A stretch of DNA of 64,000 nucleotides from Clostridiales bacterium. Lineage in GTDB: Bacteria > Bacillota > Clostridia > Christensenellales > Borkfalkiaceae. Below the pieces are notes generated by a model. It worked only from the letters and a program-made list of their open reading frames with translations. It had not been told where the DNA came from and made no database searches. Shown piece by piece: positions 30,956-39,730 of the stretch; position 1 is the stretch's first letter; each line of letters begins with the position of its first letter. Location: assembly GCA_023667345.1 (NCBI GenBank), contig JAMPAF010000007.1, positions 1 to 64,000 on the forward strand, given 5' to 3'. Made by a program: the position numbers and the translations under genes.

Positions 30956-32113
30956 TTAAATTACTCTCACGCGTAAAACTCCGTCTATCGCCGCAATCGC
31001 CTTTTCGAGGGCGGGGGCGGGAACGGCGTTCACGTCTATAATGCAGTACGCGAAATCGCCCTTTGATTTATCTGCCATATTCTCGATGTTCAGCCCCGCG
31101 GACGACACCGCCGCCGTAAATTGCGCTATCATATTTGCAATGTTTCTGTGGTGAACGCATATGCGCGCGGCGCCCTCTCTCGGGGCGTTCAGCGCGGGAT
31201 AGTTCACGCTGTTTTTAATGTTGCCGTTGTCGATATAGTCCACAAGCTGCTTTGCCGCCATAAGCGCGCAGTTGTCCTCGGCTTCGGGCGTGCTCGCGCC
31301 CAAATGGGGCACGCATATGGCGTTTTTAACGCCGATTAATTCCGCCGCGGGGAAGTCGGTTATGTACCTTGCAAGCTTGCCGCTTTCCAAAGCCGCAATA
31401 ACCGCTTTGCCGTCCGCAAGCTCCCCGCGCGAGTTGTTTATCAGCACCGCGCCGTCCTTCATCAAACCTATCGTCTGTTCGTTGAACATTGCCTTTGTGT
31501 CGGGCGTTAAGGGCACGTGCACCGTTATGTAGTCCGCGCATTTGTAAACCTCTTCGCGCGCGGTTACGACCTTGACGGCGGGATTAAGTAAGAGCGCGTT
31601 GGCGGTGGAAAGGTAGGGGTCGCAACCGACTACGTTCATACCCAGCGCGCTTGCCGCGTTGGCTACGGCAATGCCTATCGCGCCCAAGCCGATAACGCCC
31701 AGCGTCTTGCCGAAAATTTCGCCGCCAACAAACGACGACTTGCCCTTTTCGACGAGCTTGCCCACATTGTCGCCCTCGCCTTTCAGCGTTTTAACCCAGT
31801 CGATGGCGTCGCAGATTTTTCTGCCTCCGAGGAAGAGCTCGCAGATAACAAGTTCCTTGACGGCGTTGGCGTTTGCCCCCGGTGTGTTGAATACGACGAT
31901 GCCCTTTTCGGTGTAGTCGGCAACGGGGATATTGTTCGTGCCCGCACCCGCGCGCGCCACGGCGACAAGTCTGTCGCCCGCCTTGTAGTCAGCCATAGCC
32001 GCCGAGCGCACCATTATGCCGTCGGGGTTTTCAGCCTTGTCGCTGTAATTGTACCCCGCGAACACGCCGTCGGCGAGGGGGGATATTGCGTTTAGTTTTA
32101 ATATGCTTTTCAT
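30956..32113 (-). CDS. serA: D-3-phosphoglycerate dehydrogenase
   Basis: 385 residues. The NAD-binding GLGAIG (near 142) sits in a D-2-hydroxyacid dehydrogenase fold with the catalytic set NNSRGE, and HLGAST (catalytic His). A C-terminal ACT domain (~315-385) suggests serine feedback. It makes 3-phosphohydroxypyruvate, the first step of serine synthesis. AAGGAG lies 6 bp before the ATG. serC lies upstream on the same strand, but ~200 bp with two repeat families separates them. No serB phosphatase is visible here. Confidence 0.95.
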   Translation of the reverse strand: MKSILKLNAISPLADGVFAGYNYSDKAENPDGIMVRSAAMADYKAGDRLVAVARAGAGTNNIPVADYTEKGIVVFNTPGANANAVKELVICELFLGGRKICDAIDWVKTLKGEGDNVGKLVEKGKSSFVGGEIFGKTLGVIGLGAIGIAVANAASALGMNVVGCDPYLSTANALLLNPAVKVVTAREEVYKCADYITVHVPLTPDTKAMFNEQTIGLMKDGAVLINNSRGELADGKAVIAALESGKLARYITDFPAAELIGVKNAICVPHLGASTPEAEDNCALMAAKQLVDYIDNGNIKNSVNYPALNAPREGAARICVHHRNIANMIAQFTAAVSSAGLNIENMADKSKGDFAYCIIDVNAVPAPALEKAIAAIDGVLRVRVI

Positions 32114-32127
32114 TTTTGCTCCTTTTG

Positions 32128-32290
32128 AGAATTAAGAATGTAGAATTAAGAATTCGGAATTGAAACAACCCCCATTCGGCACCTGCGGTGCCACCTCCCA
32201 CTTTAAAATGGGTAAGGCTTGGATTGCGCGAAAGCAAAGGCTCATCCCTTTTTAAGGGGGGGAGCTCCGCATAGCGGTGAGGGGGGTATA
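32128..32290. repeat. Family 3 arm plus family 1 variant between serC and serA
   Basis: AGAATTAAGAATGTAGAATTAAGAATTCGG (32128-32160) is followed by CCCCCATTCG, tip GCACCTGCGGTGC, CACCTCCCACTTT, then CCTTTTTAAGGGGGGGAGCT, tip CCGCATAGCGG and TGAGGGGGGT. This is the CCCCC/GGGGG variant of family 1, also at 53685-53801. Confidence 0.7.
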
Positions 32291-32310
32291 TAATTACAAC
32301 AATTCTTCAT

Positions 32311-33384
32311 TTATTTGTTTTCGAGTTCAAACTTTTTCATAAAATCAATCAGCGCCTTTACGCCCTCGACGGGCATTGCGTTGTAGATAGAGGCGCGCAT
32401 ACCGCCGACTATGCGGTGACCTTTAAGCGAAACCAAGCCCGCCTTTTTAGCTTCGGCGACGAACTTCGCGTCCAGTTCCTCGCTGCCAGTAACGAAGGGC
32501 ACGTTCATAATAGAGCGGAACTCGGGCACAACGTTATTTTTGTAAAGTTTTGAGTTGTCGATAAAGTCGTACAACAGCTTCGCCTTATACTCGTTCTGCT
32601 GCTGCATAGTCGCAACGCCGCCCTGCGCTTTAAGATTTTCAAGCACTAAATTCGCCATGTAGATGGAGAAAGCGGGGGGAGTGTTGTACAGTGAGCCGTT
32701 TTCGTCCTGCACCTTCCATTTTAGCATGGTGGGGCAGATTTTAAGCGGGTTCTGAATGAGTTCGCGCTTTGCGATAACTATCGTAACGCCCGCGGGGGCT
32801 AAGTTTTTCTGCGCGCCGGCATATATCACGCCGAAGTCGGAAACGTTGACTTCGCGCGAGAAAATCTCGGACGACATATCCGCAACGAGCGGGGATTTGC
32901 ACTTGGGGAATTTTGAATAGCGCGAGCCGAAAATCGTGTTGTTGGAAGTAATATGCACGTAGTCCGCACCGTCGGTGTAGGCAAGCGCGTCTACGTCGGG
33001 GATATAGGTGTAGGTCTTATCCGAGCTGTCGCCTATCTTGTTAGCCGTGCCGTAAATCTGACCTTCCTGCCATGCCTTTTTGGCGAAGTTGCCCGTAACT
33101 ATGTAGTCTGCTTTCGCAGTGTGCATAAGGTTCAAGGGAATTGCCGCAAACTGCGTGCTCGCGCCGCCCTGAACGAATATCACCGCATAACCGTCGGGCA
33201 CTTTCAAAAGCTCGCGCACGAGGCTTTCCGCGCTCTTTACGACCGCCTCGTAAGCCTTGTCGCGGTGGGAAATTTCGCAAACCGACATTCCCGTTCCCGC
33301 AAAGTCCAAAAACTCCGCCTGCGCCTTTTCAAGCACGTTTAAAGGCAAGGTCGAAGGACCCGCCGCAAAATTGTAAACTCTCAT
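32311..33384 (-). CDS. serC: Phosphoserine aminotransferase
   Basis: 357 residues. FAAGPSTLP at the N-terminus and GAQKNLAPAGVT (PLP lysine) are family hallmarks. The substrate-binding GGMRASIYNA near the C-terminus is intact. It converts phosphohydroxypyruvate to phosphoserine with glutamate. AGAGG is 8 bp before the ATG. It is probably co-transcribed with serA, with serC first. Confidence 0.96.
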   Translation of the reverse strand: MRVYNFAAGPSTLPLNVLEKAQAEFLDFAGTGMSVCEISHRDKAYEAVVKSAESLVRELLKVPDGYAVIFVQGGASTQFAAIPLNLMHTAKADYIVTGNFAKKAWQEGQIYGTANKIGDSSDKTYTYIPDVDALAYTDGADYVHITSNNTIFGSRYSKFPKCKSPLVADMSSEIFSREVNVSDFGVIYAGAQKNLAPAGVTIVIAKRELIQNPLKICPTMLKWKVQDENGSLYNTPPAFSIYMANLVLENLKAQGGVATMQQQNEYKAKLLYDFIDNSKLYKNNVVPEFRSIMNVPFVTGSEELDAKFVAEAKKAGLVSLKGHRIVGGMRASIYNAMPVEGVKALIDFMKKFELENK

Positions 33385-33887
33385 AAAAAAACCTCTTTTT
33401 TATTATATTCGGGCAAATGTACCCCAAAATCGCGCGCAAAACGTTCAAATTGCATATAATTTGAATTTTTACGCGAATTTATGCGCAAATTTGTATAAAT
33501 TACGATTATTATACACCGTTATGAAAAAATATACAAGCATTTTGAATAATAAAACCTAATAAATATAAATTTTGCGGACGGGAATAAAGTCAGTCTGTGC
33601 GGCGCGGGGCGCGCGGGAGACAAAAAATTCTTTAAAAATGTCCGAAAAATTCCGTCAATTATATTTACAATTAATTAATTTTGGTGTAAACTAAATAGCG
33701 AGTACGTATCTTTTATACGGCAATTGGGGCGCATATATGCCGCGATTAACACATTTTCGGGCGTAAAAACATGCCGAAAAGAGCAAGTAGTTCGTACAGA
33801 TGTTGCAAGAGTACTTATTTCCGCTTAAATTTCCCGCCGCTCATCCGGGCGCAGGCGGGGCGGAAGCTATAAAACGAGAGGTGTATT
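33385..33887. promoter_or_regulatory. 503-bp AT-rich divergent intergenic region, probable promoters
   Basis: No ORF of note and none of the dispersed repeat families. A weak promoter candidate for the repeat protein is TTACAA (33665-33670), 16 bp, TAAACT (33687-33692) after TGG. A hairpin TTTTCGG / CCGAAAA (about 33755-33782) lies further on in the leader. The left half should hold the serC promoter. The length without repeats is unusual for this window. Confidence 0.3.
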
Positions 33888-36407
33888 ATGGGTGACAACA
33901 AAAACGCAAAGGGTATGACCAAAGCAGACGTTATACTCACGAGGATAGAACAGCTTACAAAGCAGGTCGCCTCGCTCGAAACGCGGGTTGCGCGCGGTTT
34001 GCAGGGCAAGGGCGGCGCCAAAAGCGGCGCAGAGCCCGCAAGCGACGCGGCTGTCGGCGCGGTTATCCGCAAGCTTACCGAGGAGAACGCTACTTTAAAA
34101 AAGGAGATTTCGTACGTTTCCGCTCAGATAGAGGGCTTGTACACCTCGCTTTCGAAGCTTATCAATAAGTTGCCCGAAAAGTTGGGCGCAAAGAACGGCG
34201 ACCTCGTCTCCGACGTCGACGACCTTGCGTCCCGCGTGGCGGCAAAGATTATTATACCCGAAGCCGATTTCTCCGGTTTCGAGGGCGGCGGCACCACCGT
34301 CAGCGGCGAGGGGCTCGATTACGAAGCTCTCGGGTATGCCGTTGCAAAGCGCTTGTACGTGCCGCAGGCGATTACCGAAGAGATTGACTACGACAAACTC
34401 GCCGAAAAGCTCACGGGGAAGATGCCGCCCGTTGAAATCGACTATGCCGAGCTCGGCTATTCGGTTGCCAAAAAAATGTATATTCCGCAGGCGATTGCCG
34501 AGGACGTGGACTACGACGCGATTGCAAACAAGGTGCTCGAAAAGATGCCCGCGTATTCCGCCGTCGCCGACGAAACGGCTTACGCTTCCGCGGAGCCCGT
34601 GTCCGTGCAGGCTGAGATAGACTACGATTTACTTGCCTCGAAGGTTGCCGAGGCTGTCGCCGTGCAGGAACCCGTATCCCCCGATTATATCGCCGCGCGC
34701 GTTGCCGAACAGATTGTAGTTCCGCAGACGATGCAGGCGGAGGCGGTTGACCTCGACGTAGAAGAACTTTCGAGAAAGGTCGCCGACAAGATAGCCCTTC
34801 CCGCGTACGAGCCCGCGGAGAACGTAGACGAAGAGAGGCTTGCCGAGGCTATTGCCGAGCGGCTTAAAGAGAGCGAAGAGATTGAAGAGGCGACCCCCGC
34901 CTCGTTCGAAGCCACTCTCGACGAAGAGTCGCTTGCCGAAAATATCGCGTCGCGTCTCAACTTCTCGCTGTCCGACGAACTCATTGCGGCGGCTGTCGTT
35001 AAAAATCTGTCCGACGCTATCGACTCCGACGAGATTGCCGACTGCGTTGCAAAGCGCGTAGGCACCATTTCGCCCGAGCAGTTTGAGATTACCGTCGACG
35101 ACGACGGGTGCGATTCGCTTGCAAAGGCGGTTGAAAGCCGCCTCGACTATGACTCGCTTGCCGCGGCGGTTGCCGAAAAGCTCAACCCCGCGTTTATGGC
35201 GGCGGACGTCACGGGCGAGATTGATACGGACGAGCTTGCAAGGGCGCTTTCCGACAAGCTTTCGGTCAACGCCGATATCAACGAGGACGTGCTTGCCGAC
35301 AAGGCGGCGGCAATACTTTCCAACTATATGCCCGAGGTTGACAGCGCGGATATAGCCGACAAGGTTATAGCGGGCGTTATCCCCGCGTTGCCTTCCACCC
35401 CCGTAATCGACGGCGACGGCATTGCCAACACCGTTACGGAAAGGCTTTTGGAATATCAGGAAAACAGCGACTACGAGATTGTCATTGACGACGAGGGACT
35501 TTCGCGCATAAGCGACGGCGTAACCGAAGAAATTTCGAAGGACGAGGAAGAGCGCCGCGCTAAGCTCAACGAGGAACTCGACGGAATCAAGGAAGAGTAC
35601 GGCAAGCGTTTCGACAAGATTGACGAAGATATCGAAGAGATTAAGCGCATGCTTCTGTCCGGCATTGTCGTTGCGGGCACGACCGAGACGGCGACCACCG
35701 AGGTCGTTGAAGAGGTTCAGCCCGAAGAGGAGCTTGTTACGGTGAGCGATTTGCTTATCGAAGAAGAGCCCGTAGAGGAGCTCGTCGAAGAGGTTACCGA
35801 AGAGGTAGTCGAAGAAGAGCGCGACGAGGTTATCGAGGAAATCGTAGAGGACATCGACGAAAACCTTTCGGACGAAGAGATTATGCCCGACGGCATAGAG
35901 GGTATAGACGGGCTGAACGGCGGCGTAGACTTTGCCAACATGATGAAATACAACCGCTCGTTCATCGCGAGAATAATTCAGGGCTCGGACGAGCAGAAGA
36001 ATTACTACGGGCAGGTTAAAACGGCTCTGCTTTCGTACAAGAAGGTCAACTCCAACGTTGCCTGGGGCGCGGAGCGTTTCAACAAGGGCAGAGAAACCAT
36101 TGCAAGGTTTAAAATCCGCGGCAAGACGCTGTGCCTGTATCTTGCTCTCGACCCCAACGATTACGAGACGAGCGTCTATCACCACGCCGACGTTTCCGAC
36201 AACAAGTCTATGCACGGCACGCCCATGATGGTTAAAATCAAGAGCCCCCGCGGCGTAAAGAAGGCGATAAGGCTTATTGATGAAATGCTTGCAAAGCGCA
36301 ACGGCGAAAAGCACAATGTTGCCGAGCGCGACTACGCGGCAATGTATCCTTACGAGACCATAGAAGAGCTTATCGAGGACGGCTTGGTTAAGGACGTAAA
36401 TAAGTAA
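33888..36407 (+). CDS. Large acidic helical-repeat protein with conserved C-terminal domain
   Basis: 839 residues, no signal peptide or membrane segment. Residues ~10-100 form a coiled coil (TRIEQLTKQVASLETRV). From ~105 to ~560 there are roughly fifteen degenerate repeats of ~30 residues with core 'D...LA..VA..L..P', for example DYEALGYAVAKRLYVPQAI and DYAELGYSVAKKMYIPQAI. A second coiled coil (~565-610) and a glutamate-rich linker (~625-690) follow. The last ~150 residues form a compact domain (SYKKVNSNVAWGAERFN, KTLCLYLALDP, MVKIKSPRGVKKA) that recurs at the end of other clostridial proteins with variable N-termini. Function is unknown; a scaffold or filament-like role is conceivable. GAGAGGTG precedes ATG 33888. 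Confidence 0.8.
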   Translation: MGDNKNAKGMTKADVILTRIEQLTKQVASLETRVARGLQGKGGAKSGAEPASDAAVGAVIRKLTEENATLKKEISYVSAQIEGLYTSLSKLINKLPEKLGAKNGDLVSDVDDLASRVAAKIIIPEADFSGFEGGGTTVSGEGLDYEALGYAVAKRLYVPQAITEEIDYDKLAEKLTGKMPPVEIDYAELGYSVAKKMYIPQAIAEDVDYDAIANKVLEKMPAYSAVADETAYASAEPVSVQAEIDYDLLASKVAEAVAVQEPVSPDYIAARVAEQIVVPQTMQAEAVDLDVEELSRKVADKIALPAYEPAENVDEERLAEAIAERLKESEEIEEATPASFEATLDEESLAENIASRLNFSLSDELIAAAVVKNLSDAIDSDEIADCVAKRVGTISPEQFEITVDDDGCDSLAKAVESRLDYDSLAAAVAEKLNPAFMAADVTGEIDTDELARALSDKLSVNADINEDVLADKAAAILSNYMPEVDSADIADKVIAGVIPALPSTPVIDGDGIANTVTERLLEYQENSDYEIVIDDEGLSRISDGVTEEISKDEEERRAKLNEELDGIKEEYGKRFDKIDEDIEEIKRMLLSGIVVAGTTETATTEVVEEVQPEEELVTVSDLLIEEEPVEELVEEVTEEVVEEERDEVIEEIVEDIDENLSDEEIMPDGIEGIDGLNGGVDFANMMKYNRSFIARIIQGSDEQKNYYGQVKTALLSYKKVNSNVAWGAERFNKGRETIARFKIRGKTLCLYLALDPNDYETSVYHHADVSDNKSMHGTPMMVKIKSPRGVKKAIRLIDEMLAKRNGEKHNVAERDYAAMYPYETIEELIEDGLVKDVNK

Positions 36408-36431
36408 TTCGGAATTAATCCGTCCTTAATC

Positions 36432-36598
36432 TTGGCTTCCACCTTTTGTATAAGGGGGAAGCTGTCGCAACCGTTAAGGTTGTGACTGATGAGGGATAAG
36501 GTTACTTTTAACCTCATTATAATAAGGTCAAAATTTGCACATCCCTCATCCGTCTTGCTACGCAAGCCACCTTCCCCCTTTATTAAGGTGGAAGGCAA
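36432..36598. repeat. Family 1 variant with AATAAGG centre
   Basis: GGCTTCCACC...AAGGGGGAAGC, tip GCAACCGTTAAGGTTG, GATGAGGGAT, centre AACCTCATTATAATAAGGT, ATCCCTCATC, tip CTTGCTACGCAAG, CCACCTTCCCCC...GGTGGAAGG. The same centre is found at 57076-57241. Confidence 0.8.
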
Positions 36599-36640
36599 GG
36601 AGAGGGTGCATAAATTCGACAATCGGCAAAACAAAAGATA

Positions 36641-36678
36641 AAGAAGGGGGTGTTATATAAAAACGCCCTCTTTTGTTT
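36641..36678 (+). terminator. Probable terminator-like hairpin before the RNase J gene
   Basis: GAAGGGGGTGTT / AACGCCCTCTTTTG pairs around a short AT loop and ends in TTTTGTTTGG. It may end transcripts of the repeat-protein gene. Confidence 0.45.
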
Positions 36679-36709
36679 GGTTTAAGACATAATGTAAAAG
36701 GAAAATTTA

Positions 36710-38581
36710 ATGGAAAAGGAAAAGAAAAACGCGCAGACGGCAAAAACACGGCGCGATAAAGTTCAGCGCGAAAAGCCGCCGCGCGCGGATAAGAGCGCAA
36801 GGCAGAAGCCTTCCGCCGACAATATAAAGCGCGGCAAAAATTCACGCAAAAATCTGCCCGCGCCGCAAGCAAAGGCGGTTGAAAAGCCCGCCCGCAATAA
36901 TCAGCCCAAGGGCGAAAGAAAGCAAAAATCGCCCAAAAACGCGGTAAAAATAGTATTTTTGGGCGGCGTGGGCGAAATAGGCAAAAATATGACGGCTTTG
37001 GAGTGCGGCGACGATATCATAATTATCGACGCGGGGATTATTTTCCCCACCGAGGAAACGCCCGGCATCGACCTCGTCGCGCCCGATATTACTTATCTTG
37101 TAGAGAACAGAAAAAAGCTCCGCGCACTGTTTTTAACTCACGGTCACGAGGACCACATCGGCGGCGTGCCCTACCTTTTAAAGGAGGTTGACGTGCCCGT
37201 CGTCGGCACCAAGCTCACCCTCGCGCTCGTCGACAACAAGCTCAGGGAGCACCGCTTAAACAACGTTAAAGAGCGGGTAATCGCGCCGGGCGACACCTTT
37301 CAGGCGGGTTGCTTTAAGGTGCGTTTTATCAACGTAAACCACTCCATTGCGGGCGCGGTTGCGCTATGCATACAGACACCGCAGGGCGTAATCTTCCACA
37401 GCGGCGACTTTAAGATTGACTTAACCCCCGTTGCGGGCGAGCCCATCGACCTCAAATCTATCGCCGATATAGGCAGCCGCGGCGTGCTTTTGTATATGGG
37501 CGAGAGCACTAATATCGAGCGCCCCGGCTTTACTATGAGTGAGGCGGTCGTCGCCGAAACGTTGGACAGGCTGTTCGAGGAAAACGCAAAGCGGCGCATA
37601 ATTATTGCGACTTTCGCTTCAAACGTGCACCGTCTGCAACAGATTATCGACCTCGCGGCGAAGTATAAGCGCAAGGTCGCGCTCAACGGCAGAAGTATGC
37701 TAAACGTCGTCGAGGCGGCGGAAAAGATAGGCGAAATGTCGGTTGCGGAGGGCGTTTTGGTCGATATAACCAAGACGAAAAACCTGCGCGACGACGAGAT
37801 AGTTATCGTCTGTACGGGCAGTCAGGGCGAGCCTATGAGCGCGCTCACGCGTATGTCCAACGGCGAAAACCCGCTCATTTCCGTGGGCGAAAACGACACG
37901 ATTATAATTTCCGCGTCGCCTATCCCCGGCAACGAAAGGGGCATATACGGGGTTATAAACAAGCTCTATCATTTGGGGGCGGACGTCGTGTACGAAAGCC
38001 TCGAAAAAATTCACGTTTCGGGGCACGCTTGTCAGGAAGAGCACAAGATTATGCACACGCTGTTAAAGCCGAAATTTTTCGTGCCAGTGCACGGCGAGTA
38101 CAGACATTTGAAAAAGCACTCGCAGCTCGCGCAGAGCCTCGGCATGAACGAGCGCAACATCTTTATCGCCGACATAGGCAACTGCTTAGAGGTGACGGGC
38201 AAGTACGTTAAACGCCTTGCCGACGTGCCCTCGGGCTCCCGCCTTATCGACGGCGAGGGAATAGAGGACGAAAAGGCGTCGGTGGTTATGCAGGACAGGC
38301 GTCAGCTTGCCGCCGAGGGGCTGTTTATCGTTTCGGTCGCGGTATCCGGCGGCGAGGTGATAGGAGAGCCCGCGATAAACTCGCGCGGCTTCGTGTTCGA
38401 TTTTCACCACGACTACAACCGCGAAATGCGCGAGGTCATAAACCGCGCCATACAAGGCTACGATTTGTCGGTCGGCTCGATTGACGAGCTTAAACGCACG
38501 ATAAAGCGGGCTCTTCGCAACTACTTGCAGAAAAAGACCAAGCAGTCGCCTATGGTTGTGCCCGTCGTCGTGGAACTTTGA
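36710..38581 (+). CDS. rnj: Ribonuclease J
   Basis: 623 residues. A lysine/arginine-rich, probably disordered extension of ~78 residues precedes the beta-lactamase/beta-CASP core. THGHEDHIGG (H144, H146, D148, H149) binds the two zinc ions, and IFHSGDFKID and SGHACQEE supply further ligands. The C-terminal domain for dimerisation is present. RNase J has 5'-3' exonuclease and endonuclease activity in mRNA decay and rRNA maturation. The basic tail is an elaboration compared with B. subtilis RNase J and could bind RNA. AAAAGGA lies 8 bp before the ATG. Confidence 0.95.
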   Translation: MEKEKKNAQTAKTRRDKVQREKPPRADKSARQKPSADNIKRGKNSRKNLPAPQAKAVEKPARNNQPKGERKQKSPKNAVKIVFLGGVGEIGKNMTALECGDDIIIIDAGIIFPTEETPGIDLVAPDITYLVENRKKLRALFLTHGHEDHIGGVPYLLKEVDVPVVGTKLTLALVDNKLREHRLNNVKERVIAPGDTFQAGCFKVRFINVNHSIAGAVALCIQTPQGVIFHSGDFKIDLTPVAGEPIDLKSIADIGSRGVLLYMGESTNIERPGFTMSEAVVAETLDRLFEENAKRRIIIATFASNVHRLQQIIDLAAKYKRKVALNGRSMLNVVEAAEKIGEMSVAEGVLVDITKTKNLRDDEIVIVCTGSQGEPMSALTRMSNGENPLISVGENDTIIISASPIPGNERGIYGVINKLYHLGADVVYESLEKIHVSGHACQEEHKIMHTLLKPKFFVPVHGEYRHLKKHSQLAQSLGMNERNIFIADIGNCLEVTGKYVKRLADVPSGSRLIDGEGIEDEKASVVMQDRRQLAAEGLFIVSVAVSGGEVIGEPAINSRGFVFDFHHDYNREMREVINRAIQGYDLSVGSIDELKRTIKRALRNYLQKKTKQSPMVVPVVVEL

Positions 38582-38925
38582 GAATTAAGAATTCAGAATT
38601 AAGAATTAAGAATTATGCTAAGGAATAATTAAAAGAACCAACCTCTTCCGTCTGCTACGCAGCCACCCTTCGCACACGCCGTAAGGGAAACGGCGTGTTT
38701 GGTCGCCGTTCGCGCGGGACGTATGCGCTCACTGCTCTCGCAACGCCAAAACAACCAGAGCAATGGTTGTTTTGAGAAATGCGTTGCTTGTCCTTCAAAG
38801 TGGAAGGCGAGGGGTTGCGCGTTACTCTTGCTTTCCCCTTTGAAGGGGAAAGTACCTCGAAGAGGGGATAGAGGTTGATAAATCCGACCTTCATTCTTAA
38901 TTCTACATTCTACATTCTGCATTTT
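38581..38925. repeat. Nested repeat: family 3 arms enclosing a family 1 variant
   Basis: A left AT arm (AGAATTAAGAATTCAG..., 38581-38617) starts at the RNase J stop codon. GCTAAGGAATAATTAAAAGAACCAACCTC is followed by a family 1 variant (tips CTGCTACGCAG; AAACACGCCG...CGGCGTGTTT; AAAACAACCA...TGGTTGTTTT) to GGATAGAGGTTGAT. The right arm (TTCTTAATTCTACATTCTACATTC) ends at 38925. It fills the 363-bp gap; nothing in it is coding. Confidence 0.75.
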
Positions 38926-38944
38926 TTACGTTTGGTAAATTGAA

Positions 38945-39622
38945 ATGGACGAAGATAAAAATAAATTTACTTACGCGCACAACGATACGGGTACGCCCGA
39001 AAGAGAGAGCCGCACGGCGGGGCTGAATAAACTTTGCGTTTCCGATAAGATAGCACGCTTGCGTAAGAGCGCACACGAGAGGGAAGTGCCTACCGCCTCG
39101 GAAGAAACGTTAAACTTTTTACTCACGCTCGCGCTCGCAAAACAGCCGAAAAATATCCTCGAAGTGGGCTGTGCGGAGGGCATAACCTCGCTTGCGCTCT
39201 TAGACATATGCGAAGGCTCTCACTTGTCTGCAATCGAACGTGAAGAGCAATTCATACGTGCTTTTAACGACAATCTCGGCGCATATGCGGGCAGATACAC
39301 GTTGCTTTCGGGTGACGCGGCGGACATATGCAAGACGCTTGACGCGGGGGCGTACGACTTCATTTTTTTGGACTGCGCCAAGGTGCAATACATAAAACTT
39401 TTGCCCGATTTAAAGCGCATTTTAAAAAAGGGCGGCGTTTTGGTTGCCGACGACGTTTTAATGTACGGCTGGGTGAACGGCGAGGTCGAAACGCCGAAAA
39501 AGCGCAAAATGCTCGTCGAGCATATCCGTGAGTATATAACTGCGGTAACAAACGACGACGAATTGCAGACCGCGATTTTGAACGTCGGCAACGGCGTTGC
39601 GGTAAGCGTGAAAATTAATTAA
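38945..39622 (+). CDS. trmR: SAM-dependent O-methyltransferase (TrmR-like)
   Basis: 225 residues. The class I methyltransferase motif ILEVGCAEGITS (near 79), IEREEQF and FIFLDCAKVQY match the catechol-OMT-like family that includes TrmR (YrrM), which methylates 5-hydroxyuridine at the wobble position of tRNA. The downstream U32 peptidase homologue belongs to the family that makes that hydroxyuridine, which supports TrmR over a small-molecule OMT. The N-terminal ~35 residues are an extension. The stop codon lies at the start of a family 3 repeat. Confidence 0.8.
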   Translation: MDEDKNKFTYAHNDTGTPERESRTAGLNKLCVSDKIARLRKSAHEREVPTASEETLNFLLTLALAKQPKNILEVGCAEGITSLALLDICEGSHLSAIEREEQFIRAFNDNLGAYAGRYTLLSGDAADICKTLDAGAYDFIFLDCAKVQYIKLLPDLKRILKKGGVLVADDVLMYGWVNGEVETPKKRKMLVEHIREYITAVTNDDELQTAILNVGNGVAVSVKIN

Positions 39623-39711
39623 GAATTATGAATTAAGAATTCAGAATTATGCTAAGGAATATTAAAAATATCACCACAATTCTTCATTCTGCATTCTACA
39701 TTCTGAATTAA
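39617..39711. repeat. Family 3 repeat, minimal form
   Basis: AATTAAGAATTATGAATTAAGAATTCAGAATT, centre GCTAAGGAATATTAAAAATATC, then AATTCTTCATTCTGCATTCTACATTCTGAATTAAG. The left arm includes the stop codon of the methyltransferase gene. Confidence 0.75.
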
Positions 39712-39730
39712 GTTGTTGTGCGAGGAACAA

